Shown one piece after another: positions 22,010 to 34,800 of a stretch of 64,000 nucleotides of DNA. Source of the DNA: Argopecten irradians (lineage: Eukaryota > Mollusca > Bivalvia > Pectinida > Pectinidae); contig NC_091147.1 of the NCBI RefSeq assembly GCF_041381155.1, positions 27,687,349 to 27,751,348 on the forward strand, in the 5' to 3' direction. A program made the translations under genes and the position numbers. The notes beneath the pieces are model-generated. The model was not told the origin of the DNA. It worked only from the letters and a program-made list of their open reading frames with translations, and did not search any database. Position 1 is the stretch's first letter; each line of letters starts with the position of its first letter.

Positions 22010-24725
22010 CACATGAACATGAACCTGAGTTGTTACTGAAGGCTGCTGTATTCTGTAGTATATATAATTCTATTTCACATGAACCTGAGTTGTTACTGAA
22101 GGCTGCTGTATTCTGTAGTATATATAATTCTATTTCACATGAACCTGAGTTGTTACTGAAGGCTGCTGTATTCTGTAGTGTATATAATTCTATTTCACAT
22201 GAACCTGAGTTGTTACTGAAGGCTGCTGTATTCTGTAGTGTATATAATTCTATTTCACATGAACCTGAGTTGTTACTGAAGGCTGCTGTATTCTGTAGTG
22301 TATATAATTCTATTTCACATGAACCTGAGTTGTTACTGAAGGCTGCTGTATTCTGTAGTGTATATAATTCTATTTCACATGAACCTGAGTTGTTACTGAA
22401 GGCTGCTGTATTCTGTAGTGTATATAATTCTATTTCACATGAACCTGAGTTGTTACTGAAGGCTGCTGTATTCTGTAGTGTATATATAATTCTATTTCAC
22501 ATGAACCTGAGTTGTTACTGAAGGCTGCTGTATTCTGTAGTGTATATAATTCTATTTCACATGAACCTGAGTTGTTACTGAAGGCTGCTGTATTCTGTAG
22601 TGTATATAATTCTATTTCACATGAACCTGAGTTGTTACTGAAGGCTGCTGTATTCTGTAGTGTATATAATTCTATTTCACATGAACCTGAGTTGTTACTG
22701 AAGGCTGCTGTATTCTGTAGTGTATATAATTCTATTTCACATGAACCTGAGTTGTTACTGAAGGCTGCTGTATTCTGTAGTGTATATAATTCTATTTCAC
22801 ATGAACCTGAGTTGTTACTGAAGGCTGCTGTATTCTGTAGTGTATATAATTCTATTTCACATGAACCTGAGTTGTTACTGAAGGCTGCTGTATTCTGTAG
22901 TGTATATATAATTCATTTAACATGAACCTGAGTTGTTACTGAAGGCTGCTGTATTCTGTAGTGTATATAATTCTATTTCACATGAACCTGAGTTGTTACT
23001 GAAGGCTGCTGTATTCTGTAGTGTATATATATTCTATTTATTTCACATGAACCTGAGTTGTTACTGAAGGCTGCTGTATTCTGTAGTGTATATAATTCTA
23101 TTTCACATGAACCTGAGTTGTTACTGAAGGCTGCTGTATTCTGTAGTATATATAATTCCATTTAACATGAACCTGAGTTGTTACTGAAGGCTGCTGTATT
23201 CTGTAGTGTATATAATTCTATTTCACATGAACCTGAGTTGTTACTGAAGGCTGCTGTATTCTGTAGTGTATATAATTCTATTTCACATGAACCTGAGTTG
23301 TTACTGAAGGCTGCTGTATTCTGTAGTTATATAATTCTATTTCACATGAACCTGAGTTGTTACTGAAGGCTGCTGTATTCTGTAGTGTATATAATTCTAT
23401 TTCACATGAACCTGAGTTGTTACTGAAGGCTGCTGTATTCTGTAGTGTATATAATTCTATTTCACATGAACCTGAGTTGTTACTGAAGGCTGCTGTATTC
23501 TGTAGTATATATAATTCTATTTCACATGAACCTGAGTTGTTACTGAAGGCTGCTGTATTCTGTAGTGTATATAATTCTATTTAACATGAACCTGAGTTGT
23601 TACTGAAGGCTGCTGTATTCTGTAGTATATATAATTCCATTTAACATGAACCTGAGTTGTTACTGAAGGCTGCTGTATTCTGTAGTGTATATAATTCCAT
23701 TTAACATGAACCTGAGTTGTTACTGAAGGCTGCTGTATTCTGTAGTGTATATAATTCTATTTAACATGAACCTGAGTTGTTACTGAAGGCTGCTGTATTC
23801 TGTAGTATATATAATTCTATTTAACATGAACCTGAGTTGTTACTGAAGGCTGCTTATTCTGTAGTTATATAAATTCTATTTAACATGAACCTGAGTTGTT
23901 ACTGAAGGCTGCTGTATTCTGTAGTTATATATAATTCCATTTAACATGAACCTGAGTTGTTACTGAAGGCTGCTGTATTCTGTAGTGTATATAATTCTAT
24001 TTCACATGAACCTGGTTGTTACTGAAGGCTGCGATTTGCTGTATTCTGTAGTGTATATGATTCTATTTCACATGAACCTGAGTTGTTACTGAAGGCTGCT
24101 GTATTCTGTAGTGTATATAATTCTATTTCACATGAACTCGAGTTGTTACTGAAGGCTGCTGTATTCTGTAGTGTATATAATTCTATTTCACATGAACCCG
24201 AGTTGTTACTGAAGGCTGCTGTATTCTGTAGTGTATATAATTCTATTTCACATGAACCTGAGTTGTTACTGAAGGCTGCTGTATTCTGTAGTGTATATAA
24301 TTCTATTTCACATGAACCTGAGTTGTTACTGAAGGCTGCTGTATTCTGTAGTGTATATAATTCTATTTCACATGAACCTGAGTTGTTACTGAAGGCTGCT
24401 GTATTCTGTAGTGTATATAATTCCATTTAACATGAACCTGAGTTGTTACTGAAGGCTGCTGTTTTCTGTAGTGTATATAATTCTATTTCACATGAACCTG
24501 AGTTGTTACTGAAGGCTGCTGTATTCTGTAGTGTATATAATTCCATTTAACATGAACCCGAGTTGTTACTGAAGGCTGCTGTATTCTGTAGTGTATATAA
24601 TTCTATTTCACATGAACCTGAGTTGTTACTGAAGGCTGCTGTATTCTGTAGTATATATAATTCCATTTAACATGAACCTGAGTTGTTACTGAAGGCTGCT
24701 GTATTCTGTAGTATATATAATTTCA
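22010..24725. repeat. 60-bp satellite, about 45 copies
   Basis: The unit is CATGAACCTGAGTTGTTACT, then GAAGGCTGCTGTATTCTGTA, then GTGTATATAATTCTATTTCA. The first two-thirds are nearly invariant. The last third varies in length and sequence (GTATATATAATT, TTCCATTTAA, TTATATAAATT, and once TATTCTATTTATTTCA). Variants carrying TTCCATTTAAC are mostly in the right half. The unit is a multiple of three, so frames repeating a 20-residue unit (containing KAAVFCSVYNS) are open on both strands. I see no start context or splice site to argue for coding. Confidence 0.98.
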
Positions 24726-25130
24726 TTTCATTTATGCAGTTGTGTGACATAATAGAGTTCCTGAAAGTTAATTATGCTATATTGTCTTTAAAAAAAATTT
24801 CAATAATACTTCATAAATTTGTAAAAACGCAGATTTCACAAAATTTTACATACCAATGAATACTATTTACTATATATATGTGTGTCCATTGCACGTCACT
24901 TAATCGGAAGAAGAAAGAAACCATTAACAATATTTGCCGACATTAATTTGGTAAACGTAATTAGGAATGAAGCGCTACAATATTTTGGTGATGTTACTAG
25001 TAGTCACTTTTCCACTTACGGAAGTAGGTTGAAATCTAATACATGAATGAAGATAAAATAATATGTAAAAACATACAATCATTGAGTCTTTTGTAATTTC
25101 TGATTGCTTTATCAAATCGCTGTAGAAAAA
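24726..25130. other. Spacer between the 60-bp satellite and a MITE
   Basis: AT-rich sequence without a recognisable gene or repeat. It begins as the satellite degrades into TTCATTTATGCAG. Confidence 0.5.
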
Positions 25131-25135
25131 ATGAC

Positions 25136-25541
25136 TTAAAGGCCCACTACCTTTCCGGAGCAAAATTTAAAGGTTTCTAAAAATCATAGATAGCATAAGA
25201 AAATCTATATCGATGGCCTAAGATGAGGTTATAACATGAAGCTTATGCAAAATATCCTGGGTAATATGTGATTAAAGTTGGGTTTCATTTCACTGTTTTG
25301 CCTTCTGGCGCAGTGATAATCAACTACCGCGCGGCATTTAGGACGACGGCGGGAAACATAAGACGACCCGCGTTATGAAAATTAACATTTTATTTATTTA
25401 AATTAAATTGTTCAGAAGGTGATGATAAGTGTAGTATTAACGGTAAGTTGATAACTTTTGCAACTCTATAAAATTATCAATCTCGTTTTACATTTCCATT
25501 TTAAAAATTAAAGCCGTTTCGGAAAGGTAGTGGGCCTTTAA
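25136..25541. mobile_element. TTAA-flanked MITE
   Basis: A perfect 22-bp inverted repeat at both ends: TTAAAGGCCCACTACCTTTC plus CG on the left (25136-25157), and its complement at 25520-25541. The element is 406 bp. Each outer edge is TTAA, the piggyBac target, so this may be a piggyBac-type MITE with ends starting AGGCCC (inference). The interior is non-coding with CGCGG / GACGACGGCGGG text. Confidence 0.85.
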
Positions 25542-25734
25542 TACAAATATTACTAATGGTAAAAATTTGCATGGTGAACTCATCTATGCCACACAAATGC
25601 ACTCGGGATACCAGCTCTTTTCTGTTTCCAATGAATGTTCTGTCTAATAATGTTATGTTAACATTCAGTGGTTAGAAGAAAACGAAACAGTCTCCCAAAA
25701 CATACACACATTTAACATACAGCATACAGGAGGC

Positions 25735-25800
25735 CGTCCTAATGGCGTCCTGATATGACCACAGTTGTTTATAGGACATTAATCAACTAACCATTAAAAG
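25735..25800 (+). mobile_element. Possible diverged SINE tail fragment
   Basis: TATGACCACAGTTGTTTATA followed by GGACATTAATCAACTAACC resembles the SINE tail at 3711-3750, with several differences. This is a weak call. Confidence 0.35.
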
Positions 25801-25814
25801 CTATTGAAAGATAC

Positions 25815-27335
25815 ACACCGCGTCAAAAGTTTAGCACCGCCTTATTTTATAGATGCAGACACGAATAAACAAACTACATGTTAATTATTAATATCTGTTT
25901 ATTAGAATAGAATATTTCATACAGTTTCCCAATCAATTGATTACAGCAAAAATATTGTTAAATTAAGACATCTAGCAATGCAGGAAACCAGCTCGACAAA
26001 ACTGCAAAATAAGATGGTTTAACAAGTATGATCATTATAATAAAATGGAAAGTTATTTCATTCCAACAAATGATAAAAGCAACAGATAACATCTCTTAAT
26101 TGCACAAAGAGCTGTTCATCAATATCCGTTGTATTCTCCGTTAGCAGTAATTATATATATAAGTGTTTCTGTCCTACGTCATCGAATGCTTCATATCAGG
26201 TGACATATCCAAATCATTGGGATTCTTTTCCATTCCTCATGGAGTGCGCCGTATAGAAGATTTTGAACCGGAATATCTCTTACTCTGATTTGGCGTTCTA
26301 AACGATCTCACAAAATGCCCTATGGGGTTCATATCAGAACTTTTTGCAGGCCAAAGAAGAATGCCTTTGGCATTGATTTTGGGGAAGGCGATCACAGCAG
26401 ATCGATGGGGCCCAGCAATGTAGTCTATGGATATGGAATGGGATATTAGTGGATGGTTGTCAACAAAGGGAAATAATACTCTTTCTAAGATGATATTCAG
26501 GTATTGTAGACCATTCAACTTACAGTCATAGGAAACAAAACAAAAACCTTTATGAAGCAACCACCGAATGCAACTGTTGGTATGGGTGTTTCCGCAGCAC
26601 ACTCGTGCGATTATCGGTAACATGGAGGAAAAATCGACTATCATCCGATCAATGACTATACGCAATACATTATGAGATGCGACTCTGTTGGCATTAAAAA
26701 GCCTTTCCAGATTATAAAAAATACTCACAAAAGAAAAAGAAATAAAATAAATATTAACGTGTAGTATCAAGGGTATGAACTCGGCGGCGGACCCATTTTC
26801 TTAAAACCGTGATTATTTCACAACATCGACGTATATCTTACCTTAAAGGGAAATAATTTATCTTTCCATTGAGTACTTGATGAACAAAATTGACCAAGTA
26901 TTAACGAAGTTATGGCTTGACGAATCGGGAAATTTACGAAAAATATGCTATGTACTGTAGACCCTGTCCGGTCGAAATGTCGTCTCGGCTCTAATGGGCA
27001 CCTCAAGAACCAAGCCAAAATTACAAAATCTACGCTTGTGGTGGTAAACAGTACCCATAACTGTGTTCATCCACAATCTCCTTTTGAGGTGTTATGACCC
27101 GTACTTTGTAGAAACTCCATTTAAACATCGTGTAGCTCACTTACTTTAACCGTCACCGCCATGTTCATTTGTTCTTCGGAACGCTTCTCGAGTTTACACA
27201 CAAGCACAACATTTCATATTTTGCATAATGTAGTCACGATATGTAAATATTGATTCTATTATTGCAGCAACTACGAAAACAACAAATTCCACATAATGAA
27301 CATTTCATGTAATACTTTTTACACACCCTGATATA
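25815..27335 (-). mobile_element. Decayed Tc1-like transposon
   Basis: On the minus strand, 26237-26770 is open for 177 residues. Its last third reads like the C-terminal half of a Tc1-type transposase: KLNGLQYLNIILERVLFPFV, AGPHRSAV, then LLWPAKSSDMNPIGHF. In Tc1 elements the latter positions read DNxxPH and SPDLNPIEH, so the second Asp region (here DYIAGPH) and the catalytic Glu (here NPIGHF) have been replaced. The N-terminal DNA-binding part is not recognisable. Left end candidate: CACACCGCGTCAAAAGTTTA at 25817 after TA. Right end candidate, very diverged: TACTTTTTACACACCCTG before TA at about 27331. The length of 1.5 kb fits Tc1. Confidence 0.7.
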
Positions 27336-27849
27336 GATTATAATACATAACATAGATGTAGACTGATTCCACGTGCTCTGCTCGCCTTGTTCTATTTATA
27401 CTATGACCAACATTGCACACCTGACTGCACAACATCTACACAAATAAACACCTGGACAGGTATCCCCGGATACCCACGTGATTGACCTATATTGCGGCCT
27501 GACAAACATGTAGCTCTCCAACTCGGGGGTGGATCAGGCGAGAAGTTTTGTTGTTATTGTATCACTTTATAGTTATGTTATCGATCTGATGGGGTATTCG
27601 ATGCTATTCCGGAAACACATTTCAACAAAAATGTATGTGTGTCTTGAACTCAAAATGTGTTAAAACCTGGAGATCAGTTACCGTGCTATAGCATTGATAG
27701 CATGACAAGTTGGAATTTATTTAGCCAAAATCCGGAGCTAGATGCTATAAATAAACACTAATATCATCATTCTTACTCGTGAAAAAAGACACTTGGATTG
27801 ATCAACACGGAGATAACGTGACTTCATAAAATGTGGCTTTAAACCCGAA

Positions 27850-28860
27850 ATGGCCAGTTTCACTGCAAACAAAAGTCCTAAAGGTCACCTTGAGCTATCT
27901 CTGGGGGAAGTCACCATCTCGGATGAAGACCAAACGACAATCCCTGGTCAAGACAACACAGCGAGGGATAGGAATCAGCGACAACCGCTGACACAACAAC
28001 GTCCGAGTGATAAAGGTAAAGGAATCAGTTTACTGCCAGAGACCAAGGCGGTAAAGGAAATCAATTCACCATGTATGATACATTCTTCGTGCTTCACAAC
28101 TGATGATCAGATGTGGACTGGTACCGGCTTCTCAGGAACATTAACTCTCCTGGATATGAATGGTAGAGTAAAACAAGAAGTCCAATACAAGACCGCTATC
28201 CTTGACCTTAGTGTGTCACCAACATCACATAGATTGTAGGCCTGTGACTACGACAAAAACATCATGGAGCTGGTATCTGGAGAACTAACACACATGTTTA
28301 CAAGCAATGAGGCCGTCTTCTGTATATGTATTACGAGCACAGATTATATCATCGTGGGGACGGACAAACGTCTCTCCAAATATACCACACAAGGCAAGGT
28401 GGTGCTCTCCTCCCGAGTGACAGAGACCGGGGATCCAGTAGTGTATTCACCAATCAGGATCACAGAGTGTCCTGTCACCCACAATGTCGCAGTGGTTGAT
28501 CCCAGATTGAAATGTTATGGTGGTGATGATAACAAATGTATCGTTGCCATGGAAAGAAACAACTTTAAGAAACTATTTACATACACGGGGGAGATTCCGA
28601 GTAAACAAACACAACAATCAGGAGATTGTCCATTTAACCCATGTTGTGTATCATATGATAGCAAAGGGAATCTCGTGATAGGGAATTATGAAAATCGAAA
28701 AGTTCTACTTCTTTATCAAAGTGGCGAATTTCTAAGGATCATTCATACTGCATCAACAAAAAAACCAACATCTCTATGTCTGGACAGACGGGGTCAGCTT
28801 TGTGTAGCGTTTGGTCAAAACGTAAAATTACTGCAATACACCAGTATGTACAGATGAGTG
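27850..28860 (+). pseudogene. Intronless NHL/TRIM-like beta-propeller gene interrupted by one in-frame TAG
   Basis: Two open segments lie in one frame: 129 codons from ATG 27850 to a TAG at 28237-28239, then codons resume at once (ACDYDKN) and run to TGA after MYR at about 28857. Together they would be about 335 residues. The start has a fair context (GAAATGG). A polar N-terminus is followed by repeats typical of a TRIM2/3/71-like NHL beta-propeller: QMWTGTGFSGTLTLLDMNGR, SYDSKGNLVIGNYENRKVLL, TSLCLDRRGQLCVAFGQN. There is no RING, B-box or coiled coil. Large families of such intronless propeller genes are known in bivalves, with presumed protein- or RNA-binding roles. The TAG follows HRL where Trp (TGG) would be natural. 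The rest of the frame is clean, so the lesion is recent, polymorphic, or a base error. A satellite begins at its stop. Confidence 0.75.
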
Positions 28861-28863
28861 TGA

Positions 28864-31800
28864 TTTATTAAAGACCAGGATGTGATAGCTGTGATAAAGC
28901 TGCTACCGTACAACAGGGTGTGATAACTGTGATAAAGCTGCTACCGTACAACAGGGTGTGATAGTTGTGAAAAAGCTGCTATCGTATAACAGGGTGTGAT
29001 AGTTGTGATAAAGCTACTATCGTATAACAGGGTGTGATAGTTGTGATAAAGCTACTACCGTACAACAGGGTGTGATAGCTGTGATAAAGCTACTATCGTA
29101 CAACAGGGTGTGATAGTTGTGATAAAGCTACTACCGTACAACAGGGTGTGATAGTTGTGATAAAGCTACTATCGTACAACAGGGTGTGATAGTTGTGATA
29201 AAGCTACTACCGTACAACAGGGTGTGATAGTTGTGATAAAGCTACTACCGTACAACAGGGTGTGATAGTTGTGATAAAGCTACTATCGTACAACAGGGTG
29301 TGATAGCTGTGATGAAGCTACTACCGTACAACAGGGTGTGATAGCTGTGATAAAGCTGCTACCGTACAACAGGATGTGATAGTTGTGATAAAGCTACTAC
29401 CGTACAGCAGGGTGTGATAGTTGTGATAAAGCTACTACCGTACAACAGGGTCTGATAGTTGTGATAAAGCTACTACCGTACAACAGGGTGTGATAGTTGT
29501 GATAAAGCTACTACCGTACAACAGGGTGTGATAGTTGTGATGAAGCTACTACCGTACAACAGGGTGTGATAGTTGTGATGAAGCTACTACCGTACAACAG
29601 GGTGTGATAGTTGTGATAAAGCTACTACCGTACAACAGGGTGTGATAGTTGTGATGAAGCTACCATCGTACAACAGGGTGTGATAGTTGTGATAAAACTG
29701 CTACCGTATAACAGGGTGTGATAGCTGTGATGAAGCTACTACCGTACAACAGGGTGTGATAGTTGTGATAAAGTTGCTACCGTACAACAGGATGTGATAG
29801 CTGTGATCAAGCTACTATCGTAAAACAGGGTGTGATAGTTGTGATAAAGCTACTATCGTATAACAGGGTGTGATAGTTGTGATAAAGCTACGATCGTATA
29901 ACAGGGTGTGATAGTTGTGATAAAGCTATTACCGTACAACAGGGTGTGATAATTGTGATAAAGCTACTATCGTATAACAGGGTGTGATAGTTGTGATAAA
30001 GCTACTACCGTATAACAGGGTGTGATAGCTGTGATAAAGCTGCTACCGTACAACAGGGTGTGATAGTTGTGATAAAGCTACTATCGTACAACAGGGTGTG
30101 ATAGCTGTGATAAAGCTACTACCGTACAACAGGGTGTGATAGTTGTGATAAAACTACTACAGTACGACAGGGTGTGATAGCTGTGATAAAGCTACTACCG
30201 TACAACAGGGTGTGATAGTTGTGATAAAGCTACTACCGTACAACAGGGTGTGATAGTTGTGATAAAGCTACCATCGTACAACAGGGTGTGATAGTTGTGA
30301 TGAAGCTACTACAGTACAGCAGGGTGTGATAGCTGTGATAAAACTACTACAGTACGACAGGGTGTGATAGTTGTGATAAAGCTACTACCGTACAACAGGG
30401 TGTGATAGCTGTGATAAAGCTACTACCGTACAACAGGGTGTGATAGCTGTGATGAAGCTACTAACGTACAACAGGGTGTGATAGCTGTGATAAAGCTACT
30501 ATCGTACAACAGGGTGTGATAGCTGTGATAAAGCTGCTTCCGTACAACAGGGTGTGATAACTGTGATAAAGCTTCTACCGTACAACAGGGTGTGATAGTT
30601 GTGATGAAGCTACCATCGTACAACAGGGTGTGATAGTTGTGATAAAACTGCTACCGTATAACAGGGTGTGATAGCTGTGATGAAGCTACTACCGTACAAC
30701 AGGGTGTGACAGTTGTGATAAAGTTGCTACCGTACAACAGGATGTGATAGCTGTGATCAAGCTACTATCGTAAAACAGGGTGTGATAGTTGTGATAAAGC
30801 TACTATCGTATAACAGGGTGTGATAGTTGTGATAAAGCTACGATCGTATAACAGGGTGTGATAGTTGTGATAAAGCTATTACCGTACAACAGGGTGTGAT
30901 AATTGTGATAAAGCTACTATCGTATAACAGGGTGTGATAGTTGTGATAAAGCTACTACCGTATAACAGGGTGTGATAGCTGTGATAAAGCTGCTACCGTA
31001 CAACAGGGTGTGATAGTTGTGATAAAGCTACTATCGTACAACAGGGTGTGATAGTTGTGATAAAGCTACTACCGTACAACAGGGTGTGATAGTTGTGATA
31101 AAACTACTACAGTACGACAGGGTGTGATAGCTGTGATAAAGCTACTACCGTACAACAGGGTGTGATAGTTGTGATAAAGCTACTACCGTACAACAGGGTG
31201 TGATAGTTGTGATAAAGCTACCATCGTCAACAGGGTGTGATAGTTGTGATGAAGCTACTACAGTACAGCAGGGTGTGATAGCTGTGATAAAACTACTACA
31301 GTACGACAGGGTGTGATAGTTGTGATAAAGCTACTACCGTACAACAGGGTGTGATAGCTGTGATAAAGCTACTACCGTACAACAGGGTGTGATAGCTGTG
31401 ATGAAGCTACTACCGTACAACAGGGTGTGATAGCTGTGATAAAGCTACTATCGTACAACAGGGTGTGATAGCTGTGATAAAGCTACTACCGTACAACAGG
31501 GTGTGATAGTTGTGATAAAGCTACTACCGTACAACAGGGTGTGATAGTTGTGATAAAGCTACTACCGTACAACAGGGTGTGATAGTTGTGATAAAGCTAC
31601 TACCGTACAACAGGGTGTGATAGCTGTGATGAAGCTACTACCGTACAACAGGGTGTGATAGCTGTGATAAAGCTGCTACCGTACAGCAGGGTGTGATAGT
31701 TGTGATAAAGCTACTATCGTATAACAGGGTGTGATAGTTGTGATAAAGCTACTATCGTACAACAGGGTGTGATAGCTGTGATAAAGCTACTACCGTACAA

Positions 31801-34800
31801 CAGGGTGTGATAGTTGTGATAAAGCTACTATCGTACAACAGGGTGTGATAGTTGTGATAAAGCTACTATCGTACAACAGGGTGTGATAGCTGTGATAAAA
31901 CTACTACAGTACAGCAGGGTGTGATAGTTGTGATAAAGCTACTATCGTACAACAGGGTGTGATAGCTGTGATAAAGCTACTACCGTACAACAGGGTGTGA
32001 TAGCTGTGATAAAGCGACTACCGTACAACAGGGTGTGATAGTTGTGATAAAGCTACCATCGTACAACAGGGTGTGATAGCTGTGATAAAGCTACTATCGT
32101 ATAACAGGGTGTGATAGTTGTGATAAAGCTACTATCGTATAACAGGGTGTGATAGTTGTGATAAAGCTACTATCGTATAACAGGGTGTGATAGTTGTGAT
32201 AAAGCTACTATCGTACAACAGGGTGTGATAGTTGTGATAAAGCTACTATCGTATAACAGGGTGTGATAGCTGTGATAAAGCTACTATCGTATAACAGGGT
32301 GTGATAGTTGTGATAAAGCTGCTACCGTACAACAGGGTGTGATAGTTGTGATAAAGCTACTACCGTACAACAGGGTGTGATAGTTGTGATAAAGCTACTA
32401 TCGTATAACAGGGTGTGATAGTTGTGATAAAGCTACTATCGTATAACAGGGTGTGATAGTTGTGATAAAGCTACTATCGTATAACAGGGTGTGATAGTTG
32501 TGATAAAGCTACTATCGTATAACAGGGTGTGATAGTTGTGATCAAGCTATTTTCGTATAACAGGGTGTGATAGTTGTGTTAAAACTGCAACCGTACAACA
32601 GGGTGTGATAGTTGTGTTAAAGCTACTACCGTACAACAGGGTGTGATAGCTGTGATAAAGCTACTATCGTATAACAGGGTGTGATAGTTGTGATAAAGCT
32701 ACTACCGTACAACAGGGTGTGATAGCTGTGATAAAGCTACTACCGTACAACAGGGTGTGATAGTTGTGATAAAGGTGCTTCCGTACAACAGGGTGTGATA
32801 GTTGTGATAAAGCTACTATCGTACAACAGGGTGTGATAGCTGTGATAAAGCTACTACCGTACAACAGGGTGTGATAGTTGTGATAAAGCTACTATCGTAC
32901 AACAGGGTGTGATAGCTGTGATAAAGCTACTACCGTACAACAGGGTGTGATAGTTGTGATAAAACTACTACAGTACGACAGGGTGTGATAGCTGTGATAA
33001 AGCTACTACCGTACAACAGGGTGTGATAGTTGTGATAAAGCTACTATCGTACAACAGGGTGTGATAGTTGTGATAAAGCTACTACCGTACAACAGGGTGT
33101 GATAGTTGTGATAAAACTACTACAGTACAGCAGGGTGTGATAGTTGTGATAAAGCTACTATCGTACAACAGGGTGTGATAGCTGTGATAAAGCTACTACC
33201 GTACAACAGGGTGTGATAGCTGTGATAAAGCTACTACCGTACAACAGGGTGTGATAGCTGTGATAAAGCTACTACCGTACAACAGGGTGTGATAGTTGTG
33301 ATAAAGCTACTATTGTACAACAGGGTGTGATAGTTGTGATAAAGCTACTATCGTACAACAGGGTGTGATAGTTGTGATAAAACTACTACAACAGTACAGC
33401 AGGGTGTGATAGTTGTGATAAAACTGCTACCGTATAACAGGGTGTGATAGCTGTGATAAAGCTACTACCGTACAACAGGGTGTGATAGTTGTGATAAAGC
33501 TGCTACCGTACAACAGGGTGTGATAGCTGTGATAAAGCTATTACCGTACAACAGGGTGTGATAGTTGTCATAAAGCTACTATCGTATAACAGGGTGTGAT
33601 AGCTGTGATAAAGCTACTATCGTATAACAGGGTGTGATAGCTGTGATAAAGCTACTATCGTATAACAGGGTGTGATAGTTGTGATAAAGCTGCTACCGTA
33701 CAACATGGTGTGATAGCTGTGATAAAGTTATTACCGTACAACAGGGTGTGATAGTTGTGATAAAGCTACTTTCGTATAACAGGGTGTGATAGTTGTGATA
33801 AAGCTACTATCGTATAACAGGGTGTGATAGTTGTGATAAAGCTACTATCGTATAACAGGGTGTGATAGTTGTGATAAAGCTACTATCGTATAACAGGGTG
33901 TGATAGTTGTGATCAAGCTACTTTCGTATAACAGGGTGTGATAGTTGTGTTAAAACTGCAACCGTACAACAGGTGTGATAGTGTGTTACTAGTGTGTGTG
34001 ATAGCTGTTAAAGCTACTACCGTACAACAGGGTGTGATAGCTGTGATAAAGCTACTATCGTATACAACAGGGTGTGATATTGTGATAAAGCTACTAGCAC
34101 ACCGTACAACAGGGTGTGATAGCTGTGATAAAGCTACTACCGTACAACAGGGATGTGATAGTTTGTGATAAAGCTACTACCGTACAACAGGGTGTGATAT
34201 GTGTTGTGATAAAGTACTACTACGTACAACAGGGTGTGATAGTTGTGATAAAGCTACTAACGTACAACAGGGGTGTGATAGCTGTGATAAAGCTACTATC
34301 GTATAACAGGGTGTGATAGTTGTGTGATAAAGCTACTAACGTACAACAGGGTGTGATAGTTGTGATAAAGCACAACAACAGGGTGTGAAGTTGTGATAAA
34401 AGCTACTATCGTATAACAGGGTGTGATAGCTGTGATAAAGCTACTACCGTACAACAGGGTGTGATAGTTGTGATAAAGCTACTATCGTATAACAGGGTGT
34501 GATAGTTGTGATAAAGCTACTATCGTACAACAGGGTGTGATAGCTGTGATAAAGCTGCTTCCGTACAACAGGGTGTGATAGTTGTGATAAAGCTACTATC
34601 GTACAACAGGGTGTGATAGCTGTGATAAAGCTACTACAGTACAACAGGGTGTGATAGTTGTGATAAAGCTACTACCGTACAACAGGGTGTGATAGTTGTG
34701 ATAAAGCTACTACCGTACAACAGGGTGTGATAGTTGTGATAAAGCTACTACAGTACAGCAGGGTGTGATAGCTGTGATAAAGCTACTATCGTATAACAGG

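Noticed and set aside
22030-24430. Long open frames with a 20-residue repeat (containing KAAVFCSVYNS) and their minus-strand mirror
   Set aside because: They follow from a 60-bp satellite with no stop in those frames. Both strands are open alike and frames break at linker indels.
26818-27018. The N-terminal part of the Tc1 transposase
   Set aside because: No helix-turn-helix resemblance in any of the three frames; I could not support it beyond lying inside the candidate element.
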